Assembly (NCBI RefSeq): GCF_024756255.1 | Contig: NZ_JANUHB010000008.1 | Location: 40,823-104,822 of the forward strand | Reading direction: 5' to 3' | DNA: 64,000 nt | Source of the DNA: Massilia agilis | GTDB taxonomy: Bacteria > Pseudomonadota > Gammaproteobacteria > Burkholderiales > Burkholderiaceae_D | Shown here: piece by piece, positions 25,812-37,086 of the stretch | How the letters are laid out: each line of letters begins with the position of its first letter | How positions within the stretch are numbered: position 1 is the first letter of the stretch | The notes under the pieces: model-generated | What the model was told of the DNA's origin: nothing | What the model saw: the letters and a program-made list of their open reading frames with translations, nothing else | Databases searched by the model: none | Program-made: the position numbers and the translations under genes

Positions 25812-26069
25812 ATGAACATGATCTATAACAGCGAACAGTACAGCGTGGTCGAATTCGGCGCCGACCGGAATCTCGAAGCCCTGCGCTTTGGCGGCTACGA
25901 GATCGTCGACAAGGCTGGACGTCGCGAGGCATTCATCGGCGGCAGACTGGCGCAAGCCTTCCGGCGCGACGTCAACAACCTGATCGCCAGCGAGCCGACC
26001 ATGGAAGAAATCGACGACTTCCTGGGCTCGTATGACACCCTGATGAGCCAGCCCGTGGTGCTGCACTAA
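25812..26069 (+). CDS. DUF3567 family protein
   Basis: An 85-residue protein of the betaproteobacterial DUF3567 family, recognised from MNMIYNSEQYSVVEF, the GGYEIVDK motif and the conserved C-terminus DTLMSQPVVLH. No function is known. A GGGAGGAG ribosome binding site precedes the ATG. The family's restriction to Burkholderiales-type bacteria supports the taxonomic call for the window. Confidence 0.85.
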   Translation: MNMIYNSEQYSVVEFGADRNLEALRFGGYEIVDKAGRREAFIGGRLAQAFRRDVNNLIASEPTMEEIDDFLGSYDTLMSQPVVLH

Positions 26070-26134
26070 GCGCCAAGCGCCGGGTCGGCTTGGCAAGCGG
26101 CCCGGCAGCGCTGGCACATGGTAAGCTTGCCGCC

Positions 26135-26911
26135 ATGTGCCAGCTTCTCGGAATGAATTGCAACGTCCCCACGGACATCGTTTTCAGCTTCACCGGCTTT
26201 GCCCACCGTGGCGGGCGCACCGATACCCACCGTGACGGCTGGGGCATCGCATTCTTCGAAGGCGCCGGCGTGCGCCATTTCGTCGACCACGAGGCCGCGA
26301 TCCACTCGCCGATCGCCGAACTCATCAAGCGCTACCCGATCAAGTCCACCAACGTCATCGCGCACATCCGCAAGGCCACACAGGGCCAGGTGGCGCTGGA
26401 AAACTGCCACCCGTTCGTGCGCGAGCTGTGGGGCCGCTACTGGGTGTTCGCCCACAACGGCGACCTGAAGGAATTCGCGCCGGCGCTCACCGGGCCGTTC
26501 CGCCCGGTCGGCAACACCGACAGCGAGCTGGCGTTCTGCTACCTGCTGCAGGAGCTGCGCGCGCGCTTTCCCGACGGCGCGCCGCCACTGCCGGCCTTGC
26601 GCGCGGCCGTGGCCGAACTGGCGCAGCGCATCGCGCGCCACGGCACCTTCAACATGATGCTGTCCGACGGCACCGCGCTGTTCGCGCATTGCTCGACCAA
26701 GCTGTGCTACATCGTGCGCCAGCACCCGTTCGCGCATGCCCACCTGGCCGACGAGGACCTGTCAGTCGATTTTTCCACCGTCACCACCCCACGCGACCGC
26801 GTCGCCATCATCGTCACCGAGCCGCTGACCAAGAACGAGCAGTGGACCGATTTCGCACCGGGCGAACTGAAGGTGTTCGTGGACGGCGCGCCGCTCCCCG
26901 CGGGCGCCTGA
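26135..26911 (+). CDS. Class II glutamine amidotransferase (YafJ-like)
   Basis: A 258-residue Ntn-hydrolase amidotransferase domain protein. The nucleophile is Cys2, exposed by Met removal (MCQLLGMNCNVP), which fixes the start at 26135 rather than the upstream in-frame ATG at 26090. Other class II glutaminase features are HRDGWGIAFF, the RKATQG segment and the FAHNGDL and GNTDSELAF motifs. YafJ-type proteins hydrolyse glutamine or act in related amidation; the acceptor is not known. It ends at a good rho-independent terminator, so it is not co-transcribed with the lectin. Confidence 0.9.
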   Translation: MCQLLGMNCNVPTDIVFSFTGFAHRGGRTDTHRDGWGIAFFEGAGVRHFVDHEAAIHSPIAELIKRYPIKSTNVIAHIRKATQGQVALENCHPFVRELWGRYWVFAHNGDLKEFAPALTGPFRPVGNTDSELAFCYLLQELRARFPDGAPPLPALRAAVAELAQRIARHGTFNMMLSDGTALFAHCSTKLCYIVRQHPFAHAHLADEDLSVDFSTVTTPRDRVAIIVTEPLTKNEQWTDFAPGELKVFVDGAPLPAGA

Positions 26912-26921
26912 GCCGCTGCCC

Positions 26922-26957
26922 GGCAGCGTTTATGCACGCTGCCTGTTTTGGTTTTTT
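26922..26957 (+). terminator. Rho-independent terminator after the class II amidotransferase
   Basis: GGCAGCG (26922-26928) and CGCTGCC (26937-26943) form a perfect 7-bp stem around an 8-base loop, followed by a T-rich tract TGTTTTGGTTTTTT. It separates the amidotransferase from the lectin. Confidence 0.85.
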
Positions 26958-27106
26958 CACCCCTCATAGTTGATAGGCCACGCCTGCGGCCGGAACGCGC
27001 AGAATGGCCTCCCTGTCGGTGTTTTTCTGACAACGAATGTAAGACAAAACCGAAATCCGGGGCAGCGCCGAACTGCTGCAACACCATGGTTCAGGAGGGG
27101 TGAAAC

Positions 27107-27937
27107 ATGTCCAAAACGAGCAAGGCATCGAATAATCTCCATCATGTGCAAAACCAGTGGGGCGGCTCGTCCGCGCCGTGGCAGGAAGGCGGCATGTGGG
27201 TCCTTGGCTGCCGTTCCGGCCAGAACGTGGTCGCCGTCAACCTCACGTCGGGCGACGGCGGCAAGACCTTCACGGGCCAGATGAAATACGCGGGCGAGGG
27301 CGCCATCGGCGTGCGCGCCACGCTCACCCAGGCCAACACCTACATCGTCGAGAACCAGTGGGGCGGCAACGCGGCGCCGTGGCACCCGGGCGGCACCTGG
27401 GTGATCGGCTGCCGCGCCGGCCAGAACGTGGTCGCGCTGAACATCGAGTCCGGCGACGGCGGCCAGACCATGGCCGGCACCATGACCTACGCGGGCGAAG
27501 GCCCGATCGGCTTCAAGAGCCAGCTGGCCGATGGCGGCGTGTACCTGGCCGAGAACCAGTGGGGCGGCTCGGCCGCGCCGTGGCACCAGGGCGGCGTGTG
27601 GGTGCTGGGCTGCCGCGACCAGGGCGTGATCGCGCTGAACATCGCCTCCAACGACAACGGCAAAACCCTGAACGGCACCATGCAGTACGTGGGCGAAGGG
27701 CCGATCGGTTTTCGCGCGACGATGGTCGCGGGCAACAACTACCAGGTCGAGAACCAGTGGGGCGGCTCGTCGGCCCCGTGGCATCCGGGCGGGGTGTGGC
27801 TGATCGGCTGCCGCGCCGGCCAGCAGGTGGTGGCGGCCAGCATCACCTCGGGCGACGGCGGCAAAACCTTCAACGGCGGCATCACCTACAGCGGCGAGGG
27901 GCCGATCGGCTATCGCGCGGCACTCCAGCCGGGTTGA
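27107..27937 (+). CDS. OAA/BOA-type mannan-binding lectin, four tandem repeats
   Basis: A 276-residue protein made of four 66-67-residue repeats, with QWGG at residues 17, 84, 151 and 217 and each repeat ending in an EGxIGxR/K-type motif. This is the Oscillatoria agardhii agglutinin family: OAA has two repeats, while Burkholderia oklahomensis agglutinin and Myxococcus MBHA have four. Members bind high-mannose glycans and some are antiviral. No signal peptide, so it is cytoplasmic or released by another route. Each repeat carries a Cys in WVxGCR (35, 102, 169, 235), where OAA has Ser. A strong AGGAGG lies at 27093-27098, and it has its own terminators on both sides, so it is a single-gene unit. 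Confidence 0.93.
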   Translation: MSKTSKASNNLHHVQNQWGGSSAPWQEGGMWVLGCRSGQNVVAVNLTSGDGGKTFTGQMKYAGEGAIGVRATLTQANTYIVENQWGGNAAPWHPGGTWVIGCRAGQNVVALNIESGDGGQTMAGTMTYAGEGPIGFKSQLADGGVYLAENQWGGSAAPWHQGGVWVLGCRDQGVIALNIASNDNGKTLNGTMQYVGEGPIGFRATMVAGNNYQVENQWGGSSAPWHPGGVWLIGCRAGQQVVAASITSGDGGKTFNGGITYSGEGPIGYRAALQPG

Positions 27938-27947
27938 TCGCGGCGTG

Positions 27948-27982
27948 AAAAAAAAAGCGGACCCGCGGGCCCGCTTTTTTTT
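27948..27982. terminator. Bidirectional rho-independent terminator between lectin and SPW gene
   Basis: An A-run leads into AGCGG, a GC-rich inner palindrome (CCCGCGGG), CCGCT and an 8-base T-run. It serves the lectin on the plus strand and the SPW-repeat gene on the minus strand, whose stop is 18 bases away. Confidence 0.9.
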
Positions 27983-28000
27983 GTGGTTCGGCCGGCGGCT

Positions 28001-28375
28001 TCAGCTTGCCGTGCCGGTTCCCACCCATTGCGCATGCAGCTCGGGGTCGGTGCGCATCTCCCACAGCGCCAGCACCACGGTGGCAATGCCGACGATAAGC
28101 AGGCTGGCCGTCATGCGCCGGTCCTGCACGTTGATGAGCCAGGGCGACACCGCCGTCCAGATCCCCACGATCAGGTTGAGCAGCACGGCCCAGATGTAGG
28201 TCTTGTACAGGTCGAAGATGGCCAGCGCAGCCATGATCAGTCCCGCGACGAAGCCGTTGATGGCCACCGGCGACGAGCCGGGATAGCCCAACGCCATTGG
28301 TGAAACGAACAGCCAGATACCAAGCAGCAGGATGAGTTGGTCCTGCCATCGCCTGGTCGAGAAACGCAGTGCCAT
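28001..28375 (-). CDS. SPW-repeat integral membrane protein
   Basis: A 124-residue protein with four hydrophobic helices arranged as two related halves. Each half has an SP-x motif after the first helix of the pair (VSPMAL near residue 25 and VSPWLI near residue 78), the signature of SPW-repeat proteins. Function is unknown. The ATG at 28375 has a strong AGGAGGT ribosome binding site. It appears monocistronic and is convergent with the lectin. Confidence 0.87.
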   Translation of the reverse strand: MALRFSTRRWQDQLILLLGIWLFVSPMALGYPGSSPVAINGFVAGLIMAALAIFDLYKTYIWAVLLNLIVGIWTAVSPWLINVQDRRMTASLLIVGIATVVLALWEMRTDPELHAQWVGTGTAS

Positions 28376-28525
28376 GATGAACCTCCTTTGCGGGCCATTC
28401 CCGCAGTGTATTTGGCAACAAATTCGCCGGTAAGTTCGCTGGCGGACATAAGAGGGACTTGCGTTAAGACAATATCAAGGTGACACTCTCGGCAACCGTT
28501 AATCATCCAACAATGCGGAGGCCGG

Positions 28526-29467
28526 ATGCCCGATGTCCTGTTGAGTGCTTCAAACCTGGTGAAATCCTACGGCGAGCGGCGCGCCGTCGATGGCGTATCG
28601 CTGCGTGTGCTGGCCGGGCAGACGCTCGGCCTCCTGGGCCCGAACGGCGCCGGCAAATCGACAACCGTCGGCATGCTGTGCGGCCTGGTGCGGCCCGATG
28701 CCGGCGAGGTGCTGCTGGCCGGCGAGCCGATCAACCCGGATGCGATGCGCGCCAAGGGCCGCATCGGGCTGGTGCCGCAAGACCTGGCGCTGTACGAGGA
28801 CCTGCCCGCGCTTGAAAACCTGCGCCTGTTCGGCGCCCTGTATGGGCTGGCGGGCACGCTGCTGGCCGAACGCTGCAAGGCGGCGCTGGCGCTGGCCAAC
28901 CTGGAGGACCGCGCGCGCGACAAGGTCGCCACGTTCTCGGGCGGGATGAAGCGGCGCCTGAACATCGCCTGCGCGCTGCTGCACGAGCCGCAGCTCCTGA
29001 TCCTGGACGAACCGACGGTGGGCGTGGACCCGCAAAGCCGCAACGCCATCTTCGACACGCTCGAACAGCTCAAGCGCGAAGGGCGCTCGCTGGTGTACAC
29101 CAGCCACTACATGGAAGAGGTCGAGCGGCTGGCCGACCACATCGTCATCATCGACCACGGCAAGGTGCTGGCGGACGAGAGCCCGGCGGCGCTGCGCGAG
29201 CGGCTGCCGGCGCAGGCCGCGCTGCGTTTCGAGCTGCGCGAGCCGCTCAAGGAAGAGCACCTTGAACGCCTCCGCGGCGAGGCCGGGGTGGCGGGCATCA
29301 GCGCCAACGGCACGGCGTACGAGGTGCGGCTGGCCGACCCGGACGACGCGGTCTCGCTGCTGGCCTGGCTGGAAAAGAACGGCTACCGGATCCATCATTT
29401 CGCCACCGCCCGCGCCAGCCTCGAAGACATCTTCCTCAACCTCACCGGGCGCTCGCTGCGCGACTGA
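28526..29467 (+). CDS. ABC transporter ATP-binding protein (ABC-2/DrrA type)
   Basis: A 313-residue ATPase with Walker A GPNGAGKST (about 38-46), Q-loop in LVPQDLALYEDLP, signature FSGGMKRRLNIACAL, Walker B LLILDEPTVGVD and the switch His in YTSHYMEEV. The C-terminal extension of about 85 residues (from ALRFELREPL) is typical of DrrA/NodI-like exporter ATPases. It ends 1 base before the permease gene, with which it forms an exporter. Substrate unknown; multidrug, lipid or polysaccharide export are possibilities for this class. Confidence 0.93.
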   Translation: MPDVLLSASNLVKSYGERRAVDGVSLRVLAGQTLGLLGPNGAGKSTTVGMLCGLVRPDAGEVLLAGEPINPDAMRAKGRIGLVPQDLALYEDLPALENLRLFGALYGLAGTLLAERCKAALALANLEDRARDKVATFSGGMKRRLNIACALLHEPQLLILDEPTVGVDPQSRNAIFDTLEQLKREGRSLVYTSHYMEEVERLADHIVIIDHGKVLADESPAALRERLPAQAALRFELREPLKEEHLERLRGEAGVAGISANGTAYEVRLADPDDAVSLLAWLEKNGYRIHHFATARASLEDIFLNLTGRSLRD

Positions 29468-29468
29468 C

Positions 29469-30737
29469 ATGACCGCCTTGATTGCACTTGTCCGCAAGGA
29501 CCTGATCCTGTTCCTGTCCGACCGCCGGCGCCTGCTCGTCAGCCTGGTGATGCCGATCCTGATCGGCGCCTTCTTCGGCTACCTGACCGGTGGCGCCGGC
29601 GACAAGGGGACCATCGACGTTGCGCTCGTCATGCAGGACAGCAGCGACGTCGCCGCAAAAATCGAGGCCGGCCTGCGCGCGGACCCGAGCCTGCACCTGA
29701 GCGCCATGTCGCTGCCGGACGCGGAGGCCGCCGTCAGCAAGGGCAAGCAGGGCGTTGCCATCGTGATCCCCGCCGGCTTTGGCGACGCCGCCGGCGAAGC
29801 GCTGTTCGGCGTGGCCGACAAGCCGCAGGTGCGCCTGCTGTACGATCCGTCGCAAAAAGCGGTGCTGGCGATGGTCAAGGGAATGCTGACGCAACAGGTC
29901 ATGCAAACCGTCAGCAGCGAAATGTTCGGCGGCCGGCGCGGCGCCGAACTGGCCGACCGCGGGCTGCGCGAGCTGGAAAAGCGGCCGGACGCCGATGCGA
30001 AGGCCCTGCGCGACTTGCTGGGCAGCGTGAAGAACTACCACGTGAGCCTGCAGGACAACGGCAAGGCTGAATCGGCCGGCCTGTCGATGCCGTTTTCGAC
30101 CAACGACGAACCGATGAAGGCGGGGCCTGCCGCCGAGGGCTACAACGGCTACGCGCACTCGTTCGCCGGCATGGCCGTGCAGTTCATCCTGTTCATGGGG
30201 ATCGACATGGGCATCGGCGTGCTGCTGGCCAAGCGCAGCGGCGTGTGGAACCGGCTGCTGGCTGCGCCCGTGTCGCTCACCACCGTGCTGCTGGCGCGGG
30301 CCGCGTCCACCGCGCTGATCGCATTCGGGCTGATGTGCGCGGTGTTCGTCGTGGCGGTGCTGGGCTTTGGCGTGCATGTGGCCAGCGTGGCCGGCTTTGT
30401 GTGCGTGGTGTTCGCGTTTGCTGCGATGACCGCCGGGTTCGGGCTGCTGATTGCGGCGTGGGGCAAGACGCCGGAGGCGGCGCGCGGCATCTCCATGGTC
30501 GCGACACTGCTGATGGTGATGGCCGGTGGTGCGTGGATGCCCTCGTTCATGTTCCCGCCGTGGATGCAGAACGTCTCGCTGGCGATGCCGACGCGCTGGG
30601 CGGTGGACGGGCTCGACGCGGTAACCTGGCGCGGCTTCGGCATGGAAGTGGCCGGGCCGGCGACGCTGGCGCTGCTGGGCTTTGCGGTGGTATTCGCCGC
30701 GCTCGCCGTGTGGAAGTTCAGGCAGGAGAACCAATAA
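29469..30737 (+). CDS. ABC-2 type transporter permease
   Basis: A 422-residue permease. The first helix (about 20-40, LVSLVMPILIGAFFGYLTGG) is followed by a large extracytoplasmic domain (about 45-225) and a cluster of five further helices (about 230-420) with GIGVLLAKRSGVWNRLLAAP, the usual YhgE/NatB/DrrB-type layout. It starts 1 base after the ATPase stop. The frame extends 207 bases upstream into the ATPase gene, but MTALIALVRKDLILF is the natural start. It is convergent with metH across a paired repeat. Confidence 0.92.
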   Translation: MTALIALVRKDLILFLSDRRRLLVSLVMPILIGAFFGYLTGGAGDKGTIDVALVMQDSSDVAAKIEAGLRADPSLHLSAMSLPDAEAAVSKGKQGVAIVIPAGFGDAAGEALFGVADKPQVRLLYDPSQKAVLAMVKGMLTQQVMQTVSSEMFGGRRGAELADRGLRELEKRPDADAKALRDLLGSVKNYHVSLQDNGKAESAGLSMPFSTNDEPMKAGPAAEGYNGYAHSFAGMAVQFILFMGIDMGIGVLLAKRSGVWNRLLAAPVSLTTVLLARAASTALIAFGLMCAVFVVAVLGFGVHVASVAGFVCVVFAFAAMTAGFGLLIAAWGKTPEAARGISMVATLLMVMAGGAWMPSFMFPPWMQNVSLAMPTRWAVDGLDAVTWRGFGMEVAGPATLALLGFAVVFAALAVWKFRQENQ

Positions 30738-30749
30738 ACCCCGTCGTTC

Positions 30750-30849
30750 GTAGGGTGGGCAGATTCTGCCCACGCGTTCAAACAGAGCTCGTGCAGAGGC
30801 AACGCAAGCTTTAGTTGAACGCGTGGGCGGGAGATCCGCCCACCCTACG
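30750..30849. repeat. Palindromic intergenic repeat, inverted pair (locus C)
   Basis: Copy 1 (30750-30780) forms GGGCAG-ATT-CTGCCC. Copy 2 (30815-30849), inverted, forms GTGGGCGG-GAGAT-CCGCCCAC. The 34-base spacer is unique. The locus lies between convergent ABC permease and metH genes. Both orientations of the outer GTAGGGTGGGC/GCGTTCAA ends are intact. Confidence 0.92.
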
Positions 30850-30876
30850 AATGACAGGGTCGTGGCCGCCCGCGCA

Positions 30877-34647
<3,771 letters not shown>

Positions 34648-34973
34648 CGTTCTGCTTTCAAGAGGCGCGGCGCAAAGCCGCACTGTTGGGCGGGTCTGAA
34701 ATTATACGTGATCGCGGCTGTTTGGTTCTTAGGCAGCCGCGGCGGCCAAAGTTCACCATCTGCGAGTGTTTGGCGACCCGCGGGTCAGTTATTTGTAACA
34801 TTGTGTATTAACAGCCGCTGTCGTTACATTGCGATACAATTCGCGCCCCCTCAGCAATCTCCGCGTTACATATCGGTACGAAAATCAGAGCGTGCCACCG
34901 GTGGCGTGGCTGAAAGTGTTAAATAACTGGCATGTGTCGCGCCGTCGCGTGCGCAGCCGAAATGGAAGATCCA
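34648..34973. other. Divergent intergenic region between metH and the BrnA-like gene
   Basis: This 326-base, comparatively AT-rich region holds TGTAAC (34794-34799) and GTTACA (34823-34828) as an inverted pair. Seen another way, it is a direct repeat of GTWACATTGYG (34795-34805 and 34823-34833). A TACAAT -10 box follows at 34835-34840, facing the BrnA-like gene. A 12-base palindrome GCCACCGGTGGC lies in the presumed leader at 34894-34905. Toward metH I find no B12-box or SAM riboswitch-like core by eye. The repeats may be regulator sites; the regulator is unknown. Confidence 0.5.
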
Positions 34974-35204
34974 ATGAACAAAGAATACGAGCCGGACTGG
35001 AATCAGCCGGTAGTGCGCCCCCTCGACACCGTAGCGCAAAAGCATCACGCTGGCGGCGGCGTCAAGCAGATCGTCACCATCCGCCTGGACGTGGACATGC
35101 TGGAATGGTTCAAATCGGCGGGCCCTGGCTACCAGACCCGCATCAACCAGGTCCTGCGTGCCCACATGGACGCGCAGCGCGCCGCGGCGCAGCAGCAACA
35201 GTAG
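34974..35204 (+). CDS. BrnA/DUF4415-like protein, no toxin partner
   Basis: A 76-residue protein with the BrnA-type ribbon-helix-helix signature TIRLDVDMLEWFKSAGPGYQTRINQVLRAHM (residues about 37-67). BrnA is the antitoxin and autorepressor of BrnT toxin, but no brnT-like frame lies on either side, so this is an orphan that may act only as a DNA-binding regulator. I chose the ATG at 34974 (MNKEYEPDW); in-frame ATGs at 34962 and 34932 would lengthen it. The stop codon TAG is contributed by the first bases of the palindromic repeat at 35201, after a run of four Gln codons. Confidence 0.82.
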   Translation: MNKEYEPDWNQPVVRPLDTVAQKHHAGGGVKQIVTIRLDVDMLEWFKSAGPGYQTRINQVLRAHMDAQRAAAQQQQ

Positions 35205-35233
35205 GGTGGGCAGGTTCCCTGCCCACGCGTTCA
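35201..35233. repeat. Palindromic intergenic repeat, single hairpin (locus D)
   Basis: One copy, GTAGGGTGGGC to GCGTTCA, with stem GTGGGCAGG-TTC-CCTGCCCAC. It overlaps the BrnA-like gene, providing its TAG stop. It lies between convergent BrnA-like and fmt genes. Confidence 0.9.
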
Positions 35234-35289
35234 GCGTCGGCGTGCATGACTAGCGGTGGAGTTCAACGCCGGCGTGCATTGCTAACGGT
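35230..35289. repeat. Imperfect 28-bp direct repeat beside locus D
   Basis: Two units (35230-35257 and 35262-35289) share TTCA-CG-CGGCGTGCAT--CTA-CGGT with 5 mismatches and a 4-base spacer. Each begins TTCA, like the outer end of the neighbouring palindromic repeat, so this may be duplicated flanking DNA or a decayed second copy. Confidence 0.7.
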
Positions 35290-35330
35290 AAAAGGAAAGG
35301 CAGGAAAGGCGCTCCCGCCTACCCGGCGCC

Positions 35331-36275
35331 TTACTCGAACGCGAGGTTCTCGAGCGGGAAACCCTTGAGGAACTCGGCAGCCGGCAGGCGCTTGCCGCCC
35401 GGTTTCTGCAACTCGGCCAGGCGCAGCGCGCCCTGGCCACACGCGACGACGATCCCGTGCTGGGCGTCGGCCTGCAGCACCTTGCCCGGCGTCCCCGCGC
35501 CTTCCACCGGCTCGGCTTTCCAGATCTTGACCGTCACGCCACCCGCCTGCGCATGCGCGCCGGGGAACGGGTTGAACGCGCGCACCTTGCGCGCCAGCGC
35601 CTCGGCCGGCTGCGACAGGTCGAGCTTCGCTTCTTCCTTGCTGATCTTGGCGGCGTAGGTGACGCCTTCCCCGGGCTGCGGCACCGGGCGCAGTTCTCCG
35701 TAGCGCTGGAGCGCATCGACGATCATGCGCCCGCCCAGCGCGGCCAGCTTGTCGTGCAGGCTGCCGGTGGTGTCCTGCGGCTCGATCGGGATCGCCTCGA
35801 TCGTGAGCATGGGGCCGGTATCCAGGCCTTCTTCCATCTGCATGATGGTCACGCCCGTGCTGGCATCGCCCGCTTCGACCGCGCGGTGGATCGGCGCGGC
35901 GCCGCGCCAGCGCGGCAGCAGCGAGCCGTGGATGTTGATGCAGGGCCGGATGTCGAGCGTGCTTTTCGGCAGGATCAGCCCGTACGCGGCCACCACCATC
36001 ACGTCGTAGTCGAGCCCGGACAGCGTCTCGTGCGCGGCCCTGGCCTGCGCGGCGCGCTCGGGATCCTTGCTGTCCAGGCGCAGCGACAGCGGCTGCAGCA
36101 CGGGAATGCCGTGCGCGAGCGCGAACTGCTTGACCGGGGAGGCCTGCAACTGCATGCCGCGCCCGGCCGGGCGGTCGGGCTGGGTGAGGACCAGGGGAAT
36201 CTCGAAGCCCGCTTCGAACAGCGAGCGCAGGGCCACGGCGGCAAACTCCGGGGTGCCGGCAAAAACGACCTTCAT
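35331..36275 (-). CDS. fmt: Methionyl-tRNA formyltransferase
   Basis: Fmt (314 residues) formylates initiator Met-tRNA using 10-formyltetrahydrofolate. The N-terminal Rossmann domain begins MKVVFAGTPEFAAVALRSL. The formyl-transfer signature reads NIHGSLLPRWRGAAPIHRAV (about 108-127) with catalytic Asn and His, followed by MQMEEGLDTGPML (catalytic Asp). The C-terminal OB-like tRNA-binding domain completes a normal length. It starts 9 bases after def on the same strand; def-fmt is the usual order. Confidence 0.97.
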   Translation of the reverse strand: MKVVFAGTPEFAAVALRSLFEAGFEIPLVLTQPDRPAGRGMQLQASPVKQFALAHGIPVLQPLSLRLDSKDPERAAQARAAHETLSGLDYDVMVVAAYGLILPKSTLDIRPCINIHGSLLPRWRGAAPIHRAVEAGDASTGVTIMQMEEGLDTGPMLTIEAIPIEPQDTTGSLHDKLAALGGRMIVDALQRYGELRPVPQPGEGVTYAAKISKEEAKLDLSQPAEALARKVRAFNPFPGAHAQAGGVTVKIWKAEPVEGAGTPGKVLQADAQHGIVVACGQGALRLAELQKPGGKRLPAAEFLKGFPLENLAFE

Positions 36276-36284
36276 GGGCGGACC

Positions 36285-36827
36285 TTAGCGGCGGGCGCCG
36301 GCGGCGCGCGGACCCGGTTCGCGCTGCATGCCGCGCTCTTCCTTGAGCAGCTTGGTCTTGATGCGGTTGCGCTTGAGCGGCGACAGGTATTCGACGAACA
36401 CCTTGCCCATCAGGTGGTCCATTTCGTGCTGCACGCACACCGCCAGGAGGCCGTCGGCCTCGAGCTCGAACGGCTTGCCGTGCTGGTCGAGCGCGCGCAC
36501 CTTCACGCGCGCGGGGCGCTCGACGCCGTCGTAGATGCCCGGCACCGACAGGCAGCCTTCCTCGTACAGCTGCTTGTCCTCGCTGGCCCAGATGATTTCG
36601 GGGTTGCAGAACACCTTGAGCTGGTCGTGCGTTTCCGACACGTCGATTACGATCAGGCGCTCATGTACATCGACCTGGGTCGCGGCCAGGCCCACGCCTG
36701 GCGCGTCGTACATGGTTTCGGCCATGTCCGCCACCAGCTGCTGCAGGCGCTCGCCAAAATCGGTCACCGGTTTGGCGACCTTGTGCAGGCGAGGGTCGGG
36801 ATAGCGGAGGATGTTCAAAATGGCCAT
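36285..36827 (-). CDS. def: Peptide deformylase
   Basis: Peptide deformylase (180 residues) removes the N-formyl group from nascent proteins. All three motifs are present: GVGLAATQ (about 46-53), EGCLSVP with the metal-ligand Cys (about 91) and QHEMDH with the two metal-ligand His and catalytic Glu (about 133-138). It is co-transcribed with fmt, coupling formylation and deformylation functions, and diverges from the LysM gene. Confidence 0.97.
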   Translation of the reverse strand: MAILNILRYPDPRLHKVAKPVTDFGERLQQLVADMAETMYDAPGVGLAATQVDVHERLIVIDVSETHDQLKVFCNPEIIWASEDKQLYEEGCLSVPGIYDGVERPARVKVRALDQHGKPFELEADGLLAVCVQHEMDHLMGKVFVEYLSPLKRNRIKTKLLKEERGMQREPGPRAAGARR

Positions 36828-37086
36828 GTGTCTGGTCGTGATATCTGTTCAATCAGGTTTGTTGGAAAAGCGTCCACACAAGCACAAATACTGCACGCCA
36901 GCCCGGAAGCAGGACGCGGTTTTGTCTTGCTAGTTCAGGGATTTATGTGCAGAATTTGATACAGTTCGGCAACTTTCTGGATCCGCCCTGCGGGTTCAGG
37001 CGCCGTCTCTTGTGCTGTGGTTCGGCCGGGGCGAACGGCGCAGCCAGCATTTGTCGCGTGACAGCCGCACTTTACGGACCGTTTCG

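Noticed and set aside
27948..27982. Considered as a member of the dispersed palindromic family
   Set aside because: It has long A- and T-runs and lacks the GTAGGGTGGGC and GCGTTCA ends; it is an ordinary rho-independent terminator.
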